Shown: piece by piece, positions 8,358-18,501 of the stretch
Layout of the letters: every line of letters starts with the position of its first letter
How positions within the stretch are numbered: position 1 is the first letter of the stretch
Made by a program: the position numbers and the translations under genes
From: Dehalococcoidia bacterium
GTDB taxonomy: Bacteria; Chloroflexota; Dehalococcoidia; Tepidiformales; Tepidiformaceae
Length of the DNA stretch: 64,000 bases
Direction: 5' to 3'
Assembly (NCBI GenBank): GCA_020847985.1
Contig: JADLBC010000023.1
Span: forward strand, 1 to 64,000
The notes under the pieces: model-generated
The model's input: only the letters and a program-made list of their open reading frames with translations
Database searches by the model: none
Told to the model about the DNA's origin: nothing

Positions 8358-9182
8358 ATGATCCGTGTCACCCTCATTTCGCACTCCCCCGAGCCCATGC
8401 GCTCGCTCTACATGGCCTACCGCACCTGCTACAGCGCGCTCACGCCCCAGCAGGTGTTCGCCCGCATCGATGACGAACGCATCACCGCCGAGCAGATGCG
8501 CACCTTCATCGAGGAGCGCCTCAAGACCGGCCACGCCAGCCCCCTTGAGCAGGTCTACTTCGAATTCGGCATCTCCGGCGTCTCCCGCGCCTTTAGCCAC
8601 CAGTTCGTCCGCCACCGCGTCGGCATCTCCTTCGAACAGCAGAGCCAGCGCTACGTCACCTACAAGGGCGGCGAATTCCCCTACACCATCCCCGACACCG
8701 TCAAGAAGGCCGGGATGGACGGCAAGATGGAGGAACTCTTCGGCCGCGTTGGCGAACTGTACGAAGAGTTCGTCGCCGCCGGCGTCCCCGCCGAGGATGC
8801 CCGCTTCCTCCTCCCCAACGCCACGAACACGAACTTCAAGATCACCGTCAACTTCCAGAGCCTCCTCCACATCTGCGACCTCCGCCTCTGCACGCGCGCC
8901 CAGTGGGAGTTCCGCAAAGTCGCCGCGCTCATGCGCGCCGAGGTGATGAAGGTCGTGCCCGAGCTCGGCCGCTACCTGCAGCCCAAGTGCGGCGAGTTCC
9001 GCCTTGGCTACTGCGACGAATCCGAGAAGGACTGGGCCGCCTGCCCCATCGGGCGCGTCCGCCCCCACAAAGACGCCCTCTTCCGCCTCTACGACGCCCA
9101 CCGCAAGGGCGAACTCGCCCCCCTGCGCGACGAGGACTGGGCCGCCATCGAGGCCGAGGACCCCGAGCCCCGGCTCCTGTAG
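8358..9182 (+). CDS. thyX: FAD-dependent thymidylate synthase ThyX
   Basis: The product is 274 aa. ThyX methylates dUMP to dTMP using methylenetetrahydrofolate, FAD and NADPH in the cytoplasm. The diagnostic motif RHR-x8-S occurs at residues 85-96, followed by QRY; the family allows seven or eight residues between RHR and Ser. N-terminal ISHSPEPMRSLYMAYRTCYS and C-terminal LCTRAQWEFR are also typical. No thyA is seen in the window. It lies upstream of the acyltransferase operon with a small membrane-protein gene between. Confidence 0.95.
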   Translation: MIRVTLISHSPEPMRSLYMAYRTCYSALTPQQVFARIDDERITAEQMRTFIEERLKTGHASPLEQVYFEFGISGVSRAFSHQFVRHRVGISFEQQSQRYVTYKGGEFPYTIPDTVKKAGMDGKMEELFGRVGELYEEFVAAGVPAEDARFLLPNATNTNFKITVNFQSLLHICDLRLCTRAQWEFRKVAALMRAEVMKVVPELGRYLQPKCGEFRLGYCDESEKDWAACPIGRVRPHKDALFRLYDAHRKGELAPLRDEDWAAIEAEDPEPRLL

Positions 9183-9196
9183 CGGGCTTTCACACG

Positions 9197-9403
9197 ATGC
9201 GCCCGCCTGTCATTCCACTCGGCCGCAAGCTGCCCTGGGTGGCTGCCCTGCTCGGCACCGTCGCCGTCGCCTACGGGCTTCTTCGCGATGATCGCGCGTT
9301 CGTCCTGCTCGGCGTCGTGGTCGCTGCGGGCGTGCTGATCGCGTTTCCGCTCGCCTCGCGCATAGCCGGCGAAGACGCCGAACCTCCGTCCCGGCCCGAA
9401 TAG
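9197..9403 (+). CDS. Small two-helix membrane protein
   Basis: The product is 68 aa. Two hydrophobic segments (about residues 13-27 and 34-54) flank a short RDDRAF loop, with a charged C-terminus. It begins 14 nt after thyX and in the same direction. No family is recognised. It was found as the tail of a longer frame that overlaps thyX out of phase; the ATG at 9197 gives a compact protein with sensible topology. Confidence 0.55.
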   Translation: MRPPVIPLGRKLPWVAALLGTVAVAYGLLRDDRAFVLLGVVVAAGVLIAFPLASRIAGEDAEPPSRPE

Positions 9404-9458
9404 CGGCCCCTTGGTATCATTCGCTCGCTGGCCCCCATCGGGCCGCACGCGGGTTGGA

Positions 9459-10343
9459 ATGCAGTACCGCAGCTGGATTGCCGCTTCGTTCGTCATTGGC
9501 CACCTGCCCGCTCGCGCCGCGTATGCCCTCGCCGCCGTCATCGGCGTGATCGGCTATTACGGCTGGCCGCGCGGCCGCCGTTCCACGCACCGCAACTTCC
9601 GCCAGGTCTTCCCGCACGCCGCACCCGGTGAGATTCGCCGCCTCGCCCGCGCCTCGCTCGTGAACTACTGCCGGTACCTGGCCGATTTCATCCAGTTCCA
9701 CCGCTTCTCCCCGGCCGGTCTCGTCGCCGCCTGCCGCGGCGAACCCGCCTTCGCCGGCCTCGATGCCGTCCTCGAACGTGGCAAGGGCGCCATCATCGTC
9801 TGCATGCACTTCGGCAACTGGGACCTTGGCGCGGGCGCCGCCGCGGCGCGCGGCTATCCCCTCACCGTCATCGCCGAAACCTTCACCGACCCCCGTCTCG
9901 ATGCCATGGTGGTCGGCGCCCGCCGCCGCCTGGGCATGCAGGTCGTCCCCATGGAGCGCGCTGCCCCGAGCCTCTTCCGCGCCCTCAAGGCGAACGGCCT
10001 CCTCGCCATCCTCATCGATCGCCCCGTGCGCGGCGACGGTGTCACCGTCGAGTTTTTCGGCCGCCCGATCGATGTCCCCGCCGGCGCCGCGCGCATCGCC
10101 CTGCGCACGGGCGCCGCCGTGGTGCCCGTCGCCTTCGCCCGTGAACACCCCTCGCGCCGCGAAGTCACCGTCCTCACCGATTTCAGCGTCATCCCCGAAC
10201 GCACTGGCGACGCCCGCGAAGACATTCGCCGCCTTACCCAGGCCATCATGCACGCCCACGAACGCTTCATCCGCGCCCACCCGGAGCAGTGGTACAAGTT
10301 CCAGGAGATGTGGCCGCGGACCCCGGCCCGCGCCTCCGCATGA
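9459..10343 (+). CDS. Lysophospholipid acyltransferase family protein (LpxL/PIM acyltransferase-like)
   Basis: The product is 294 aa. The catalytic H-x4-D motif appears as HFGNWD (H117, D122) and the conserved DRPVRGDGVTVEFFG block lies near residue 187, as in HtrB/LpxL and mycobacterial phosphatidylinositol-mannoside acyltransferases. It transfers an acyl chain to a glycolipid at the inner face of the membrane. It heads an operon with a second acyltransferase, a PHP protein and a GT4 glycosyltransferase; the next gene overlaps by ATGA. TATCAT at 9415-9420 is a possible -10 box. Confidence 0.85.
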   Translation: MQYRSWIAASFVIGHLPARAAYALAAVIGVIGYYGWPRGRRSTHRNFRQVFPHAAPGEIRRLARASLVNYCRYLADFIQFHRFSPAGLVAACRGEPAFAGLDAVLERGKGAIIVCMHFGNWDLGAGAAAARGYPLTVIAETFTDPRLDAMVVGARRRLGMQVVPMERAAPSLFRALKANGLLAILIDRPVRGDGVTVEFFGRPIDVPAGAARIALRTGAAVVPVAFAREHPSRREVTVLTDFSVIPERTGDAREDIRRLTQAIMHAHERFIRAHPEQWYKFQEMWPRTPARASA

Positions 10344-11212
10344 GCCGCAGGACCGTCCTCCGCATCTGTATCCCCCTCCTGGGGCGCTTCCCCGCGCTTT
10401 CCTACCCTTTCGGCTGGTTCGTGGGGTGGGCGGCCTGGAACCTTCGGCCCGCCATGCGCCGCCGCCTCACCCGCACCATGCTCCCCCTCTGCGGAGGCAA
10501 CCGCCGCCTTGCACGACATGCCGGCCTCGCCGCCAGCCGGAACGTTGCCTGGTACTGGATCGACCTCTGCACCCTTCGCTACCGCGACCTCTCGCGCGTG
10601 GAGCACGACCATCTCCGCCTGGTGAATCCCCAGCGCCTGGCCGTGCTCGCCGAACCCGGCCCGGTCATCGTCGTCAGTGCCCACACCGGCAACGCCGAAC
10701 TCGCCATCCAGGCCCTCACCTACCGCGGCCGCCCGTTCGTCGCCCTCGTGGAACCGCTGCAGCCGCGCGATTTCGCCATCGAACTCCTGCGCCTCCGTTC
10801 CGTCGCCGGTGGCCAGTTCCACGAAGCCAGCTTCGGCGGCCTGCGCGCGTGCATCGAAGCCCTCGAGGATGGCGGCCTCGTCGGCGTCATGGGCGACCGC
10901 GACATCCAGGGCAGCGGCGTGTGCGTCGAATTCTGCGGTCGCACCGTCAAGCTTCCGCGCGGCCCCTGGGACCTTGCCCGCCGTACCGGCTCCCTCGTCC
11001 TCCCCGTCCTCAGTTCCCGCATCCGCCGCGACGACTTCGCCGTCTGGGTCGAAGAGCCCATCCGCGTCGCTCAGACCACCGACCCGGAACACGACATCCG
11101 CGAAGCCGTCGAACGCTGGTGCGGCATCCTCGAACGGCACCTTCGTCGCGACCCCGCCCAGTGGACCGTGCTCGAGGACTTCTGGGAGGTGCACCGCTGT
11201 GGGGAAGGCTGA
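10340..11212 (+). CDS. Second lysophospholipid acyltransferase family protein with altered catalytic motif
   Basis: The product is 290 aa and overlaps the upstream acyltransferase by ATGA. The LPLAT core is recognisable (VIVVSAHTGNAEL, then GVMGDRDIQGSGVCVEFCG). The H-x4-D motif reads H115-TGNA-E120, so the catalytic Asp is replaced by Glu. It may retain activity, since Glu can serve as the acid, or act with the first enzyme. The position between acyltransferase and PHP/GT4 genes suggests acylation of the same glycolipid at a second site. Confidence 0.8.
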   Translation: MSRRTVLRICIPLLGRFPALSYPFGWFVGWAAWNLRPAMRRRLTRTMLPLCGGNRRLARHAGLAASRNVAWYWIDLCTLRYRDLSRVEHDHLRLVNPQRLAVLAEPGPVIVVSAHTGNAELAIQALTYRGRPFVALVEPLQPRDFAIELLRLRSVAGGQFHEASFGGLRACIEALEDGGLVGVMGDRDIQGSGVCVEFCGRTVKLPRGPWDLARRTGSLVLPVLSSRIRRDDFAVWVEEPIRVAQTTDPEHDIREAVERWCGILERHLRRDPAQWTVLEDFWEVHRCGEG

Positions 11213-11936
11213 CCTCCACCTGCACACCTCCATCTCCGACGGCATGTACTCCGTCGCCCGCCTCCTTGAACACGTCGAAGCCAACCTCGACCTCGACGTC
11301 ATCGCCGTCACCGACCACGAGGACGCGACCGGCGGCCACCGCGCGCGCGAACTGGCGGCGAAGCGCGGCTATGGCGTCGAAGTTGTCGTGGGCGCCGAAG
11401 TGACCACCCTCCAGGGACACCTCCTCGCGCTCGGCATCGAGACCGCGCCGAAGAGCTTCCGCGGCATCGAAGCGACGCTGGAGGCGATCCACTCCCAGGG
11501 CGGTCTCGCCGTCATTCCCCACCCGTTCAGCTGGCTGACCCGCTCCCTCAGCGAACGCACCGTCGCCCGCCTCATGCACCGCCGCGAGGCCGGGATCACC
11601 TTCGACGCCATCGAACTCGCCAATCCCAGCCCTGCCGGGCGCGTCACGGCGGGCCGCGCGCTGCGCCACAACCGCGCCTGGCGCCTGCCTGCCACCGGTT
11701 CCTCCGACGCCCACCATCTCCCCCACGTCGGCACTGGCTGGACCGAATTCGAAGGCACAACCGCCGCGGACCTGCGCCGCGCCCTTACCACCGGCGCGAC
11801 CGTAGCGATCGCCTCGCGGTATCCTGCCCTCCGGGAAGTCGGCATCGGGCAGACGCTGCTCGGGCTGGCGTGGGGCTATTCGGCAACGCCGCGCAAGATG
11901 CTGCGCCGCACATCGATGGAGAAGCCGCAGGCATGA
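11199..11936 (+). CDS. PHP-domain metal-dependent phosphoesterase
   Basis: The product is 245 aa with a GTG start, GGGAGG 9 nt upstream and a 14-nt overlap with the preceding gene. PHP metal-binding motifs are in order: HLHTS (H7, H9), D14, TDHED (D39, H40), GAEVTT, IPHP and SDAHH. Such proteins hydrolyse phosphoesters or nucleotides with two or three metal ions. Located between acyltransferases and a PimA-like glycosyltransferase, it may remove a phosphate from a lipid or inositol precursor. That role is inferred from context only. Confidence 0.85.
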   Translation: MGKADLHLHTSISDGMYSVARLLEHVEANLDLDVIAVTDHEDATGGHRARELAAKRGYGVEVVVGAEVTTLQGHLLALGIETAPKSFRGIEATLEAIHSQGGLAVIPHPFSWLTRSLSERTVARLMHRREAGITFDAIELANPSPAGRVTAGRALRHNRAWRLPATGSSDAHHLPHVGTGWTEFEGTTAADLRRALTTGATVAIASRYPALREVGIGQTLLGLAWGYSATPRKMLRRTSMEKPQA

Positions 11937-13084
11937 GGATCGCCCTGGTCTCCCCCTACGACTGGTCCGTTCACGGCGGCGTCACGAATCACATCAAGCA
12001 CCTCGCCGAACGCTTTCGCGCCTGGGGCCATGATGTCGTCATCTTCGCCCCCGCATCCGACCCGGTGGCCGCCTCCGAGGAATGCTACGTCCTCGGTAAG
12101 CCGCGCAGCCTTCGCGTCAGCGGTTCGGTCGCGCGCATCACCTTCTCCTGGAAGTCCCCCGAGGTGAAGGCCGTCCTCGCCGAGGGCCAGTTCGATGTCG
12201 TGCACCTGCACGAACCCCTCATGCCCCTGCTCCCCTACCACTTCCTTCGCTACAGCAACGCCGTCAACGTGGGTACCTTCCACGCCTTCAAGGAAGGCGG
12301 CAACCGCTTCTACGAATACACCACCGCCCTCACGCGGCGCTGGTTCCGCAAGCTCGAAGGCAAGATCGCCGTCTCTCCCGCCGCCGCCGGCCTCATCACC
12401 CGCTACTTCGCCGGCTACTTCAACATCATTCCCAACGGCATCGATTACGCCCACTTCGCCGGTCCCTCCGAACCGCTCCCGGAGTTCATGGACGGCCGCT
12501 TCAACATTCTCTTCGTGGGGCGGCCCGAAAAACGCAAAGGGCTCAAGTTCCTCCTGCGCGCCTACCTGTTGATTCGCCGCGTCGAGCCGAACTGCCGCCT
12601 GATCGTCGTCGGCGCCGGCGATTTCTCGCGCTACCAGAACCTCTTCCGCACCTTCGATGACGTCGTTTTCCGTACGAACGTCCCCTTCGCCGAGATCCCG
12701 CGCTACCACCACAGCGCCCACGCCTTCTGTTCGCCCGCGACCGGCAACGAAAGCCAGGGTATCGCCCTGCTCGAAGCGATGGCCGCCGGCGTCGCCGTGG
12801 TCGCGAGCAACATCGAAGGCTTCGCCACCATGATCACCCACGAGGAGGAGGGCGTCCTCGTAAAGCCGCGCGACCCCGAAGCGATCGCCGCCGCCATCCT
12901 CCGCTACATCCGCGAGCCCGCCTTCCGCCAGGCCATCGCCGCTCGCGGGCAGGCCCAGGCCGAGCACTACAGCTGGGACCACATCGCCCACCGCGTTCTC
13001 AGCTACTACGAACGGCTCCTGTACGAACGCCGCCAGGTCGAAGAGGTTCGCGCGCGCCGCCACCACGCGGCCGTCCGCGCCTGA
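11933..13084 (+). CDS. GT4-family glycosyltransferase (PimA-like)
   Basis: The product is 383 aa. It has the two-Rossmann GT-B architecture: MRIALVSPYDWSVHGGV at the N-terminus, a HLHEP turn, then FVGRPEKRKGL opening the second domain and the E-x7-E nucleotide-sugar motif in GNESQGIALLEAMAAG. The N-terminal GGV nucleotide/phosphate loop and overall length match phosphatidylinositol alpha-mannosyltransferase PimA. It overlaps the PHP gene by ATGA. With two acyltransferases upstream it most likely mannosylates a phosphatidylinositol-like lipid at the cytoplasmic face of the membrane. Confidence 0.85.
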   Translation: MRIALVSPYDWSVHGGVTNHIKHLAERFRAWGHDVVIFAPASDPVAASEECYVLGKPRSLRVSGSVARITFSWKSPEVKAVLAEGQFDVVHLHEPLMPLLPYHFLRYSNAVNVGTFHAFKEGGNRFYEYTTALTRRWFRKLEGKIAVSPAAAGLITRYFAGYFNIIPNGIDYAHFAGPSEPLPEFMDGRFNILFVGRPEKRKGLKFLLRAYLLIRRVEPNCRLIVVGAGDFSRYQNLFRTFDDVVFRTNVPFAEIPRYHHSAHAFCSPATGNESQGIALLEAMAAGVAVVASNIEGFATMITHEEEGVLVKPRDPEAIAAAILRYIREPAFRQAIAARGQAQAEHYSWDHIAHRVLSYYERLLYERRQVEEVRARRHHAAVRA

Positions 13085-13086
13085 CG

Positions 13087-13611
13087 ATGTCCCGGGCGCC
13101 GTGCCCTGCCCTCGCGCTGTCGATTCCGCTCGCACTGGCCGCGCTGGGGCTCGCGGTCGCGGCCGGCGTGGCGATCGCCCGCGACCTGTCCGTGCCCGCC
13201 GCGGGATTGACGGCCGGCGCCGCCATCATCGCCACGGCCGCCGCGAAAGCCATGGACCGCGGCTATCCCGCCGTCTTCGTTCCCATCGCAACCGCATGGG
13301 GCGAAGCCGCGCTCTTCGCAGGCGCAGCCTGGCACTTCGGAAACACCAACGACCATGCCGCCGCGATGGCCGCGTTCGCCGCACTGGCGGCCGCCATCGC
13401 CCAGTCCTACACCGCCGCCCGCGCCAGCGTCGTGGGCGCACCCATCGCGGAGGGTCCAGTCCGTTATCCCGTCAGGTCCGCCGTGCTCGCCGCGGCACTC
13501 GCCTTCGGCCACCTGGAAGCTGCCGTCTGGGCGCTCGCTGTGGCCGCCATGGGCAGCGCGCTGTTCACGTTCGCCAGGCTGCTGGTTGCCCTCAAGGCGC
13601 GCCCCGCCTGA
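13087..13611 (+). CDS. Membrane protein resembling a catalytically dead CDP-alcohol phosphatidyltransferase
   Basis: The product is 174 aa, very hydrophobic with five or six membrane segments, and begins 2 bp after the GT4 gene. Residues 63-150 follow the second half of PgsA/PIP synthase: DRGYPAVFVPIATAWGEAALFAGAAWHF corresponds to the LDRVGDGALF region, and SYTAARAS to SYVKARAE. The CDP-alcohol motif D-x2-DG-x2-AR-x8-G-x3-D-x3-D is not present; the positions of the last two Asp hold non-acidic residues. It could be a degenerate or regulatory partner of a true PIP synthase. The homology is judged by eye and is not certain. Confidence 0.5.
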   Translation: MSRAPCPALALSIPLALAALGLAVAAGVAIARDLSVPAAGLTAGAAIIATAAAKAMDRGYPAVFVPIATAWGEAALFAGAAWHFGNTNDHAAAMAAFAALAAAIAQSYTAARASVVGAPIAEGPVRYPVRSAVLAAALAFGHLEAAVWALAVAAMGSALFTFARLLVALKARPA

Positions 13612-13653
13612 GCCGCTCGCTCGCCTGCCCGCAACCAGGGGTGCTTCGGATGC

Positions 13654-14016
13654 CTAGTCGGCACACCCGGCTGGGACTTCGTGGCCCCAGCGCGATGCCC
13701 ATGCGCTCAGCGAGAGCACGATCTCCTGCAGCTCCCGCCCCTTGTCCGTGAGCGCGTACTCGATCCGCACCGGCGTCTCCGGATACACCGTCCGCGATAC
13801 GATCCCCGCCGTCTCCAACTCCCGCAGCCGCTCGGAAAGCAGCCGGTCCGAAAGCCCGGGCACATTGTGGAGGATGCCCGAAAACCGCAGCGATCCGCAC
13901 AACATGCTGCGCACGATCGCACCCGTCCATCGCCGGCCGATGAGTTCCACGGCCGATTGGAAGACGGGACAGTAGGGCGTGAGACCGGCGGAGTGGCTCT
14001 TCGCGGGGGCAGCCAT
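13654..14016 (-). CDS. HxlR-family transcriptional regulator
   Basis: The product is 120 aa. It has the HxlR winged-helix hallmarks: YCPVFQSAVELIGRRWTG with the lone N-terminal cysteine often used for redox or electrophile sensing, LRFSGILHNVPGLSDRLLSERLRELE as the recognition helix, and VRIEYALTDKGREL as the wing. Such proteins repress or activate neighbouring detoxification genes. Its target is unclear; the divergent gene is a histidine kinase. TAGGAT lies 6 nt before the ATG. Confidence 0.9.
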   Translation of the reverse strand: MAAPAKSHSAGLTPYCPVFQSAVELIGRRWTGAIVRSMLCGSLRFSGILHNVPGLSDRLLSERLRELETAGIVSRTVYPETPVRIEYALTDKGRELQEIVLSLSAWASRWGHEVPAGCAD

Positions 14017-14022
14017 GCCGTT

Positions 14023-14028
14023 ATCCTA
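14023..14028 (-). promoter_or_regulatory. -10 element TAGGAT, 6 nt before HxlR start
   Basis: GTAGGATAACGG precedes the ATG at 14016, identical to the sequence before the GTG at 7201. No Shine-Dalgarno sequence is needed if the mRNA is leaderless. Confidence 0.5.
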
Positions 14029-14141
14029 CAGCAAACGCAGCGGCTTCGAACCAGCCCTTTTGTTACCCGCGTTACCTTCGGCCACCGTCCGGTCACGCTT
14101 CTGCAACTCCCTGTCGCTCCCGTTCGAGGGCATTCCCCGAT

Positions 14142-14163
14142 ATCGGTGCGGTGCGACACCGAT
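14142..14163 (+). promoter_or_regulatory. Inverted repeat upstream of histidine kinase gene
   Basis: ATCGGTG and CACCGAT are separated by 8 nt, ending 34 nt before the ATG at 14198. It could be an operator or an mRNA hairpin in the leader. Confidence 0.35.
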
Positions 14164-14197
14164 GTGTAATGAGGATGCGCCCATAGGGGTGGTTGAC

Positions 14198-15856
<1,659 letters not shown>

Positions 15857-15859
15857 GCC

Positions 15860-15900
15860 CCGGGGCCTCGGGCCCGTTCCCTCGCCGCCCGAAGCCCCGG
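15860..15900 (+). terminator. Long hairpin after histidine kinase gene
   Basis: CCGGGGC plus TCGGGC pairs with GCCCGA plus GCCCCGG, with one mismatch and a 13-nt loop, starting 3 nt after the stop codon. The following U-tract is weak (TTG), so termination may be only partial. Confidence 0.45.
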
Positions 15901-16007
15901 TTGCCGATCGATACGGTTGAACGCGCGCCGCGGATGCGTGCCCGCCTTCCCCACGCAGCCGTTTCGCCGCCCATAATGGCACCGGTATCCTGCCACCGGA
16001 GACGCTC

Positions 16008-16976
16008 ATGCCCTGGGTCGTCAGCATGTTCTTCGCCGCCATCGTCTGCGGCGCCATCTTCTTTGTCGGGCGAACCATTTCGCGCGCCGCCCGCGATGGC
16101 GACCCCGCGGGCAGCCGCGGCTCCATCATCCGCGTCGCCGCCGTCGCCCTGTTCATCGTCTGGGTCGTCGTCCACACCGCGTCGGCGTCCATCCGGCAGG
16201 TGCCCGCCGGCAACGTCGGCGTCGTGTACGAATTCGGCTCGATCGTCGGCCAGAAGGGCGAGGGCCTCCAGTTCATCGCCCCGTGGCAGTCGATGAAGCG
16301 CGCCAGCGTCCAGGTTCAGCGCCACCGCTTCGAACAGGTGACCGCCTTCTCCAGCGAGACCCAGGACGTGCTCCTCACCGTGACCGTGAACTACCAGGTC
16401 AGCCCCAACGCGGTGCAAGGCCTCTACCGCAACGTCGGCCCGAACTGGTTCGACCGCCTCATCGAGGCCCGCGTCGTGAACTTCGTGAAAGAAGAGACGG
16501 TGAAGTACGCGAGCGTCGATGTCGCCCCCAAGCGCGAACAGATCCGCCAGGCCGTGCGCGAACGCCTGACGACCGAACTCCGGCCCTTCTCCATCTCCAT
16601 CGCCGACTTCCTCATCGAGGACATCCAGTTCCGCGAGGAGTTCAAGCAGGCAATCGAACAGAAGCAGATCGCGACGCAGGACGCCCTGCGCGAACAGGAA
16701 CGCGTGAAGCAGCGCCAGTACGAGGCCCAGCAGCAGGTCGAAACCGCCAAGGGCGAAGCCGACGCCAACCGCATCCGCGGCGAAGGCCAGGCCGCCGCCA
16801 ATGCCGCCATCTCCGCTTCGCTCACGCCCGCCGTCATCCAGTTCCAGGCGCTCCAGAAGCTCAGCGACAAGATCCAGATCGCGCTCATCCCCAGCGGCCA
16901 GGGCATCATCATCGACCCCGCCCAACTCTTCGGAACGCTCGGGACGACATCCGCCTCACCCACGCCCGCGCGCTAA
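16008..16976 (+). CDS. SPFH/Band 7 (prohibitin-like) membrane protein
   Basis: The product is 322 aa. Two N-terminal membrane segments (about residues 4-20 and 42-58) precede an SPFH domain beginning RQVPAGNVGVVYEFGSIV. An Ala/Glu/Gln-rich coiled coil follows (about 215-270: QKQIATQDALREQERVKQ and similar heptads), then a short hydrophobic tail. Prohibitin-like proteins form large rings that organise membrane proteases and lipid domains. GGAGA lies 7 nt before the ATG. No NfeD or FtsH gene is adjacent. Confidence 0.9.
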   Translation: MPWVVSMFFAAIVCGAIFFVGRTISRAARDGDPAGSRGSIIRVAAVALFIVWVVVHTASASIRQVPAGNVGVVYEFGSIVGQKGEGLQFIAPWQSMKRASVQVQRHRFEQVTAFSSETQDVLLTVTVNYQVSPNAVQGLYRNVGPNWFDRLIEARVVNFVKEETVKYASVDVAPKREQIRQAVRERLTTELRPFSISIADFLIEDIQFREEFKQAIEQKQIATQDALREQERVKQRQYEAQQQVETAKGEADANRIRGEGQAAANAAISASLTPAVIQFQALQKLSDKIQIALIPSGQGIIIDPAQLFGTLGTTSASPTPAR

Positions 16977-16991
16977 GTCCGCGGGTCGCGC

Positions 16992-17906
16992 TCAGCCGCG
17001 CGCAAGCTCCGCGACCACCCGGTAGGCATCCTCCGGGTGGGCGCCGGGCAGCTGCGGGATCGCCGCCACGAAGTCCGTCACGCCCGCCTCCCGGTAGGCC
17101 GCGACGCCCGCCGCGATGGTGCCCTCATCGCCCGCGACCGCGACGTCCGCGGGCCCGGCGGCGCCACCGCGGTCCAGCGCCGCCCGGTACGAGGGGATCA
17201 GTCCGTAATTCTTGAACGCCGCCGTTACGGCCTCGCGCCCCGCGTCCGCGTCGCTGTTCAGCGCCACGGGTACCATCGCCACCACGCGCGGCGCCGGCCG
17301 GCCCGCAGCCTTCGCCGCCGCGCGCACCGCCGGGATCGCGAAGTCCCGCAGGTACGGCAGGCCGCCCATCCACGTCACCGTTCCATCCGCGTGGCGCCCG
17401 CAGAGCCGCAACATGTCGGGCCCGAGCGCAGCCACCAGCACCGGCGGCTTCACCGGGTTCGCCACCGCGAGGCGCGCGTTCACGCGGTACTCGCTCCCGT
17501 TCAGCGATACCGCCTCGCCCGCCATCAGCCCGTTCAGCACGGCCAGGTAGTCGCGCATATGCGGGATGGGCCGCGAGTAATCCATCCCAAGAACGCCCTC
17601 CACCATCATCTTGTGGCTGAGCCCGATTCCCAGCGCCAACCGCCCGCCCGTGGCGTCCTGCACCGTCAGCGCCTGCCCCGCGAGCATCACCGGGTGCCGC
17701 GGATAGGTCGGCACCACCGACGTCCCCAGTTCGATGCGCGATGTCGCGCCGCCCGCGATCGCGAGCACCGTCAGCGAATCCAGCCCCGTCACCTGCGGCA
17801 GCCAGCCCGAGGCGAAGCCCGCCTCCTCGGCTTCCACGGCGCGCCGCACCAGGCCCGCCACGTTCGTCAGATCCCCGGGCATGGAAAGCATGATCCCGAT
17901 ATGCAT
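16992..17906 (-). CDS. LLM-class flavin/F420-dependent oxidoreductase
   Basis: The product is 304 aa. It begins MHIGIMLSMPGDLTNVAGLVRRAVEAEEAGF, the usual first beta-alpha unit of bacterial luciferase-like TIM barrels. It contains LALGIGLSHKMMVEGVLGMDYSRP and VLVAALGPDMLRLCG, characteristic of actinobacterial/chloroflexal F420-dependent members. It probably oxidises or reduces a small organic molecule using F420 or FMN. The ATG overlaps the stop of the upstream GNAT gene as TGATG, and AAAGGGGA lies 7 nt upstream, so the two are translationally coupled. Confidence 0.85.
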   Translation of the reverse strand: MHIGIMLSMPGDLTNVAGLVRRAVEAEEAGFASGWLPQVTGLDSLTVLAIAGGATSRIELGTSVVPTYPRHPVMLAGQALTVQDATGGRLALGIGLSHKMMVEGVLGMDYSRPIPHMRDYLAVLNGLMAGEAVSLNGSEYRVNARLAVANPVKPPVLVAALGPDMLRLCGRHADGTVTWMGGLPYLRDFAIPAVRAAAKAAGRPAPRVVAMVPVALNSDADAGREAVTAAFKNYGLIPSYRAALDRGGAAGPADVAVAGDEGTIAAGVAAYREAGVTDFVAAIPQLPGAHPEDAYRVVAELARG

Positions 17907-18424
17907 CACTGTTCCCCTTTCGCGTCCGTCGCCTTCGCATATACCAGCATGTGCCGGCCGGATTGCGGCCGGAACCAGTCCCGTTCCGGCTTCCGTTCGA
18001 ATCCCATCCGCTCGTACAGCTGCTGCGCCGCCGACATCCGTTCCTGCATCGAAAGCACCACCTGGCGCGCACCCGCTTCAGCCGCGATGCGGAGGCCCTC
18101 CTCGATGAGCAGGCGGGCCACACCCCGGCCACGGGCGCCCACCGCCACCGCCAACTGCCGCGCCTCCAGTTCGCCCTCCATGGCGATGAGCGCGTACGGC
18201 GTGCCCGGCTCGGCGAGGAGGATCGTCCCCACGATCGCGTGCGTGGCCGCATCCTCTGCCACCAGCACCCGCGCCGCGCGCGCCCGGTGCCCGACATCGC
18301 CGAACGGGTTCGCACCCACGGGCGTGAACCCTTCGCCAATCCATACCGTCGTCAGCAACTCCTCGACGGCCGCCGCATCCTCGGGCGCTACCGCGCGGAT
18401 CACGATTCCAGGGGCGTCCGCCAT
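17906..18424 (-). CDS. GNAT-family N-acetyltransferase
   Basis: The product is 172 aa, a single GNAT domain: IRAVAPEDAAAVEELL at the N-terminus, LEARQLAVAVGARGRGVARLLIEEG as strand 4 and the acetyl-CoA loop (GARGRG), and QQLYERMGFERKPERDWF at the C-terminus. The substrate is unknown. It is the first gene of a pair with the LLM oxidoreductase. GGAGGG precedes the ATG, and minus-strand TATTCT at about 18452-18457 is a plausible -10 box. Confidence 0.85.
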   Translation of the reverse strand: MADAPGIVIRAVAPEDAAAVEELLTTVWIGEGFTPVGANPFGDVGHRARAARVLVAEDAATHAIVGTILLAEPGTPYALIAMEGELEARQLAVAVGARGRGVARLLIEEGLRIAAEAGARQVVLSMQERMSAAQQLYERMGFERKPERDWFRPQSGRHMLVYAKATDAKGEQ

Positions 18425-18501
18425 GCAGGCCCTCCACGGGAAGTGCGCCCGAGAATACCAGCCTCCACCCGTTCCGCGCCTTCAACCCCGGCCGGGCGCG
18501 C

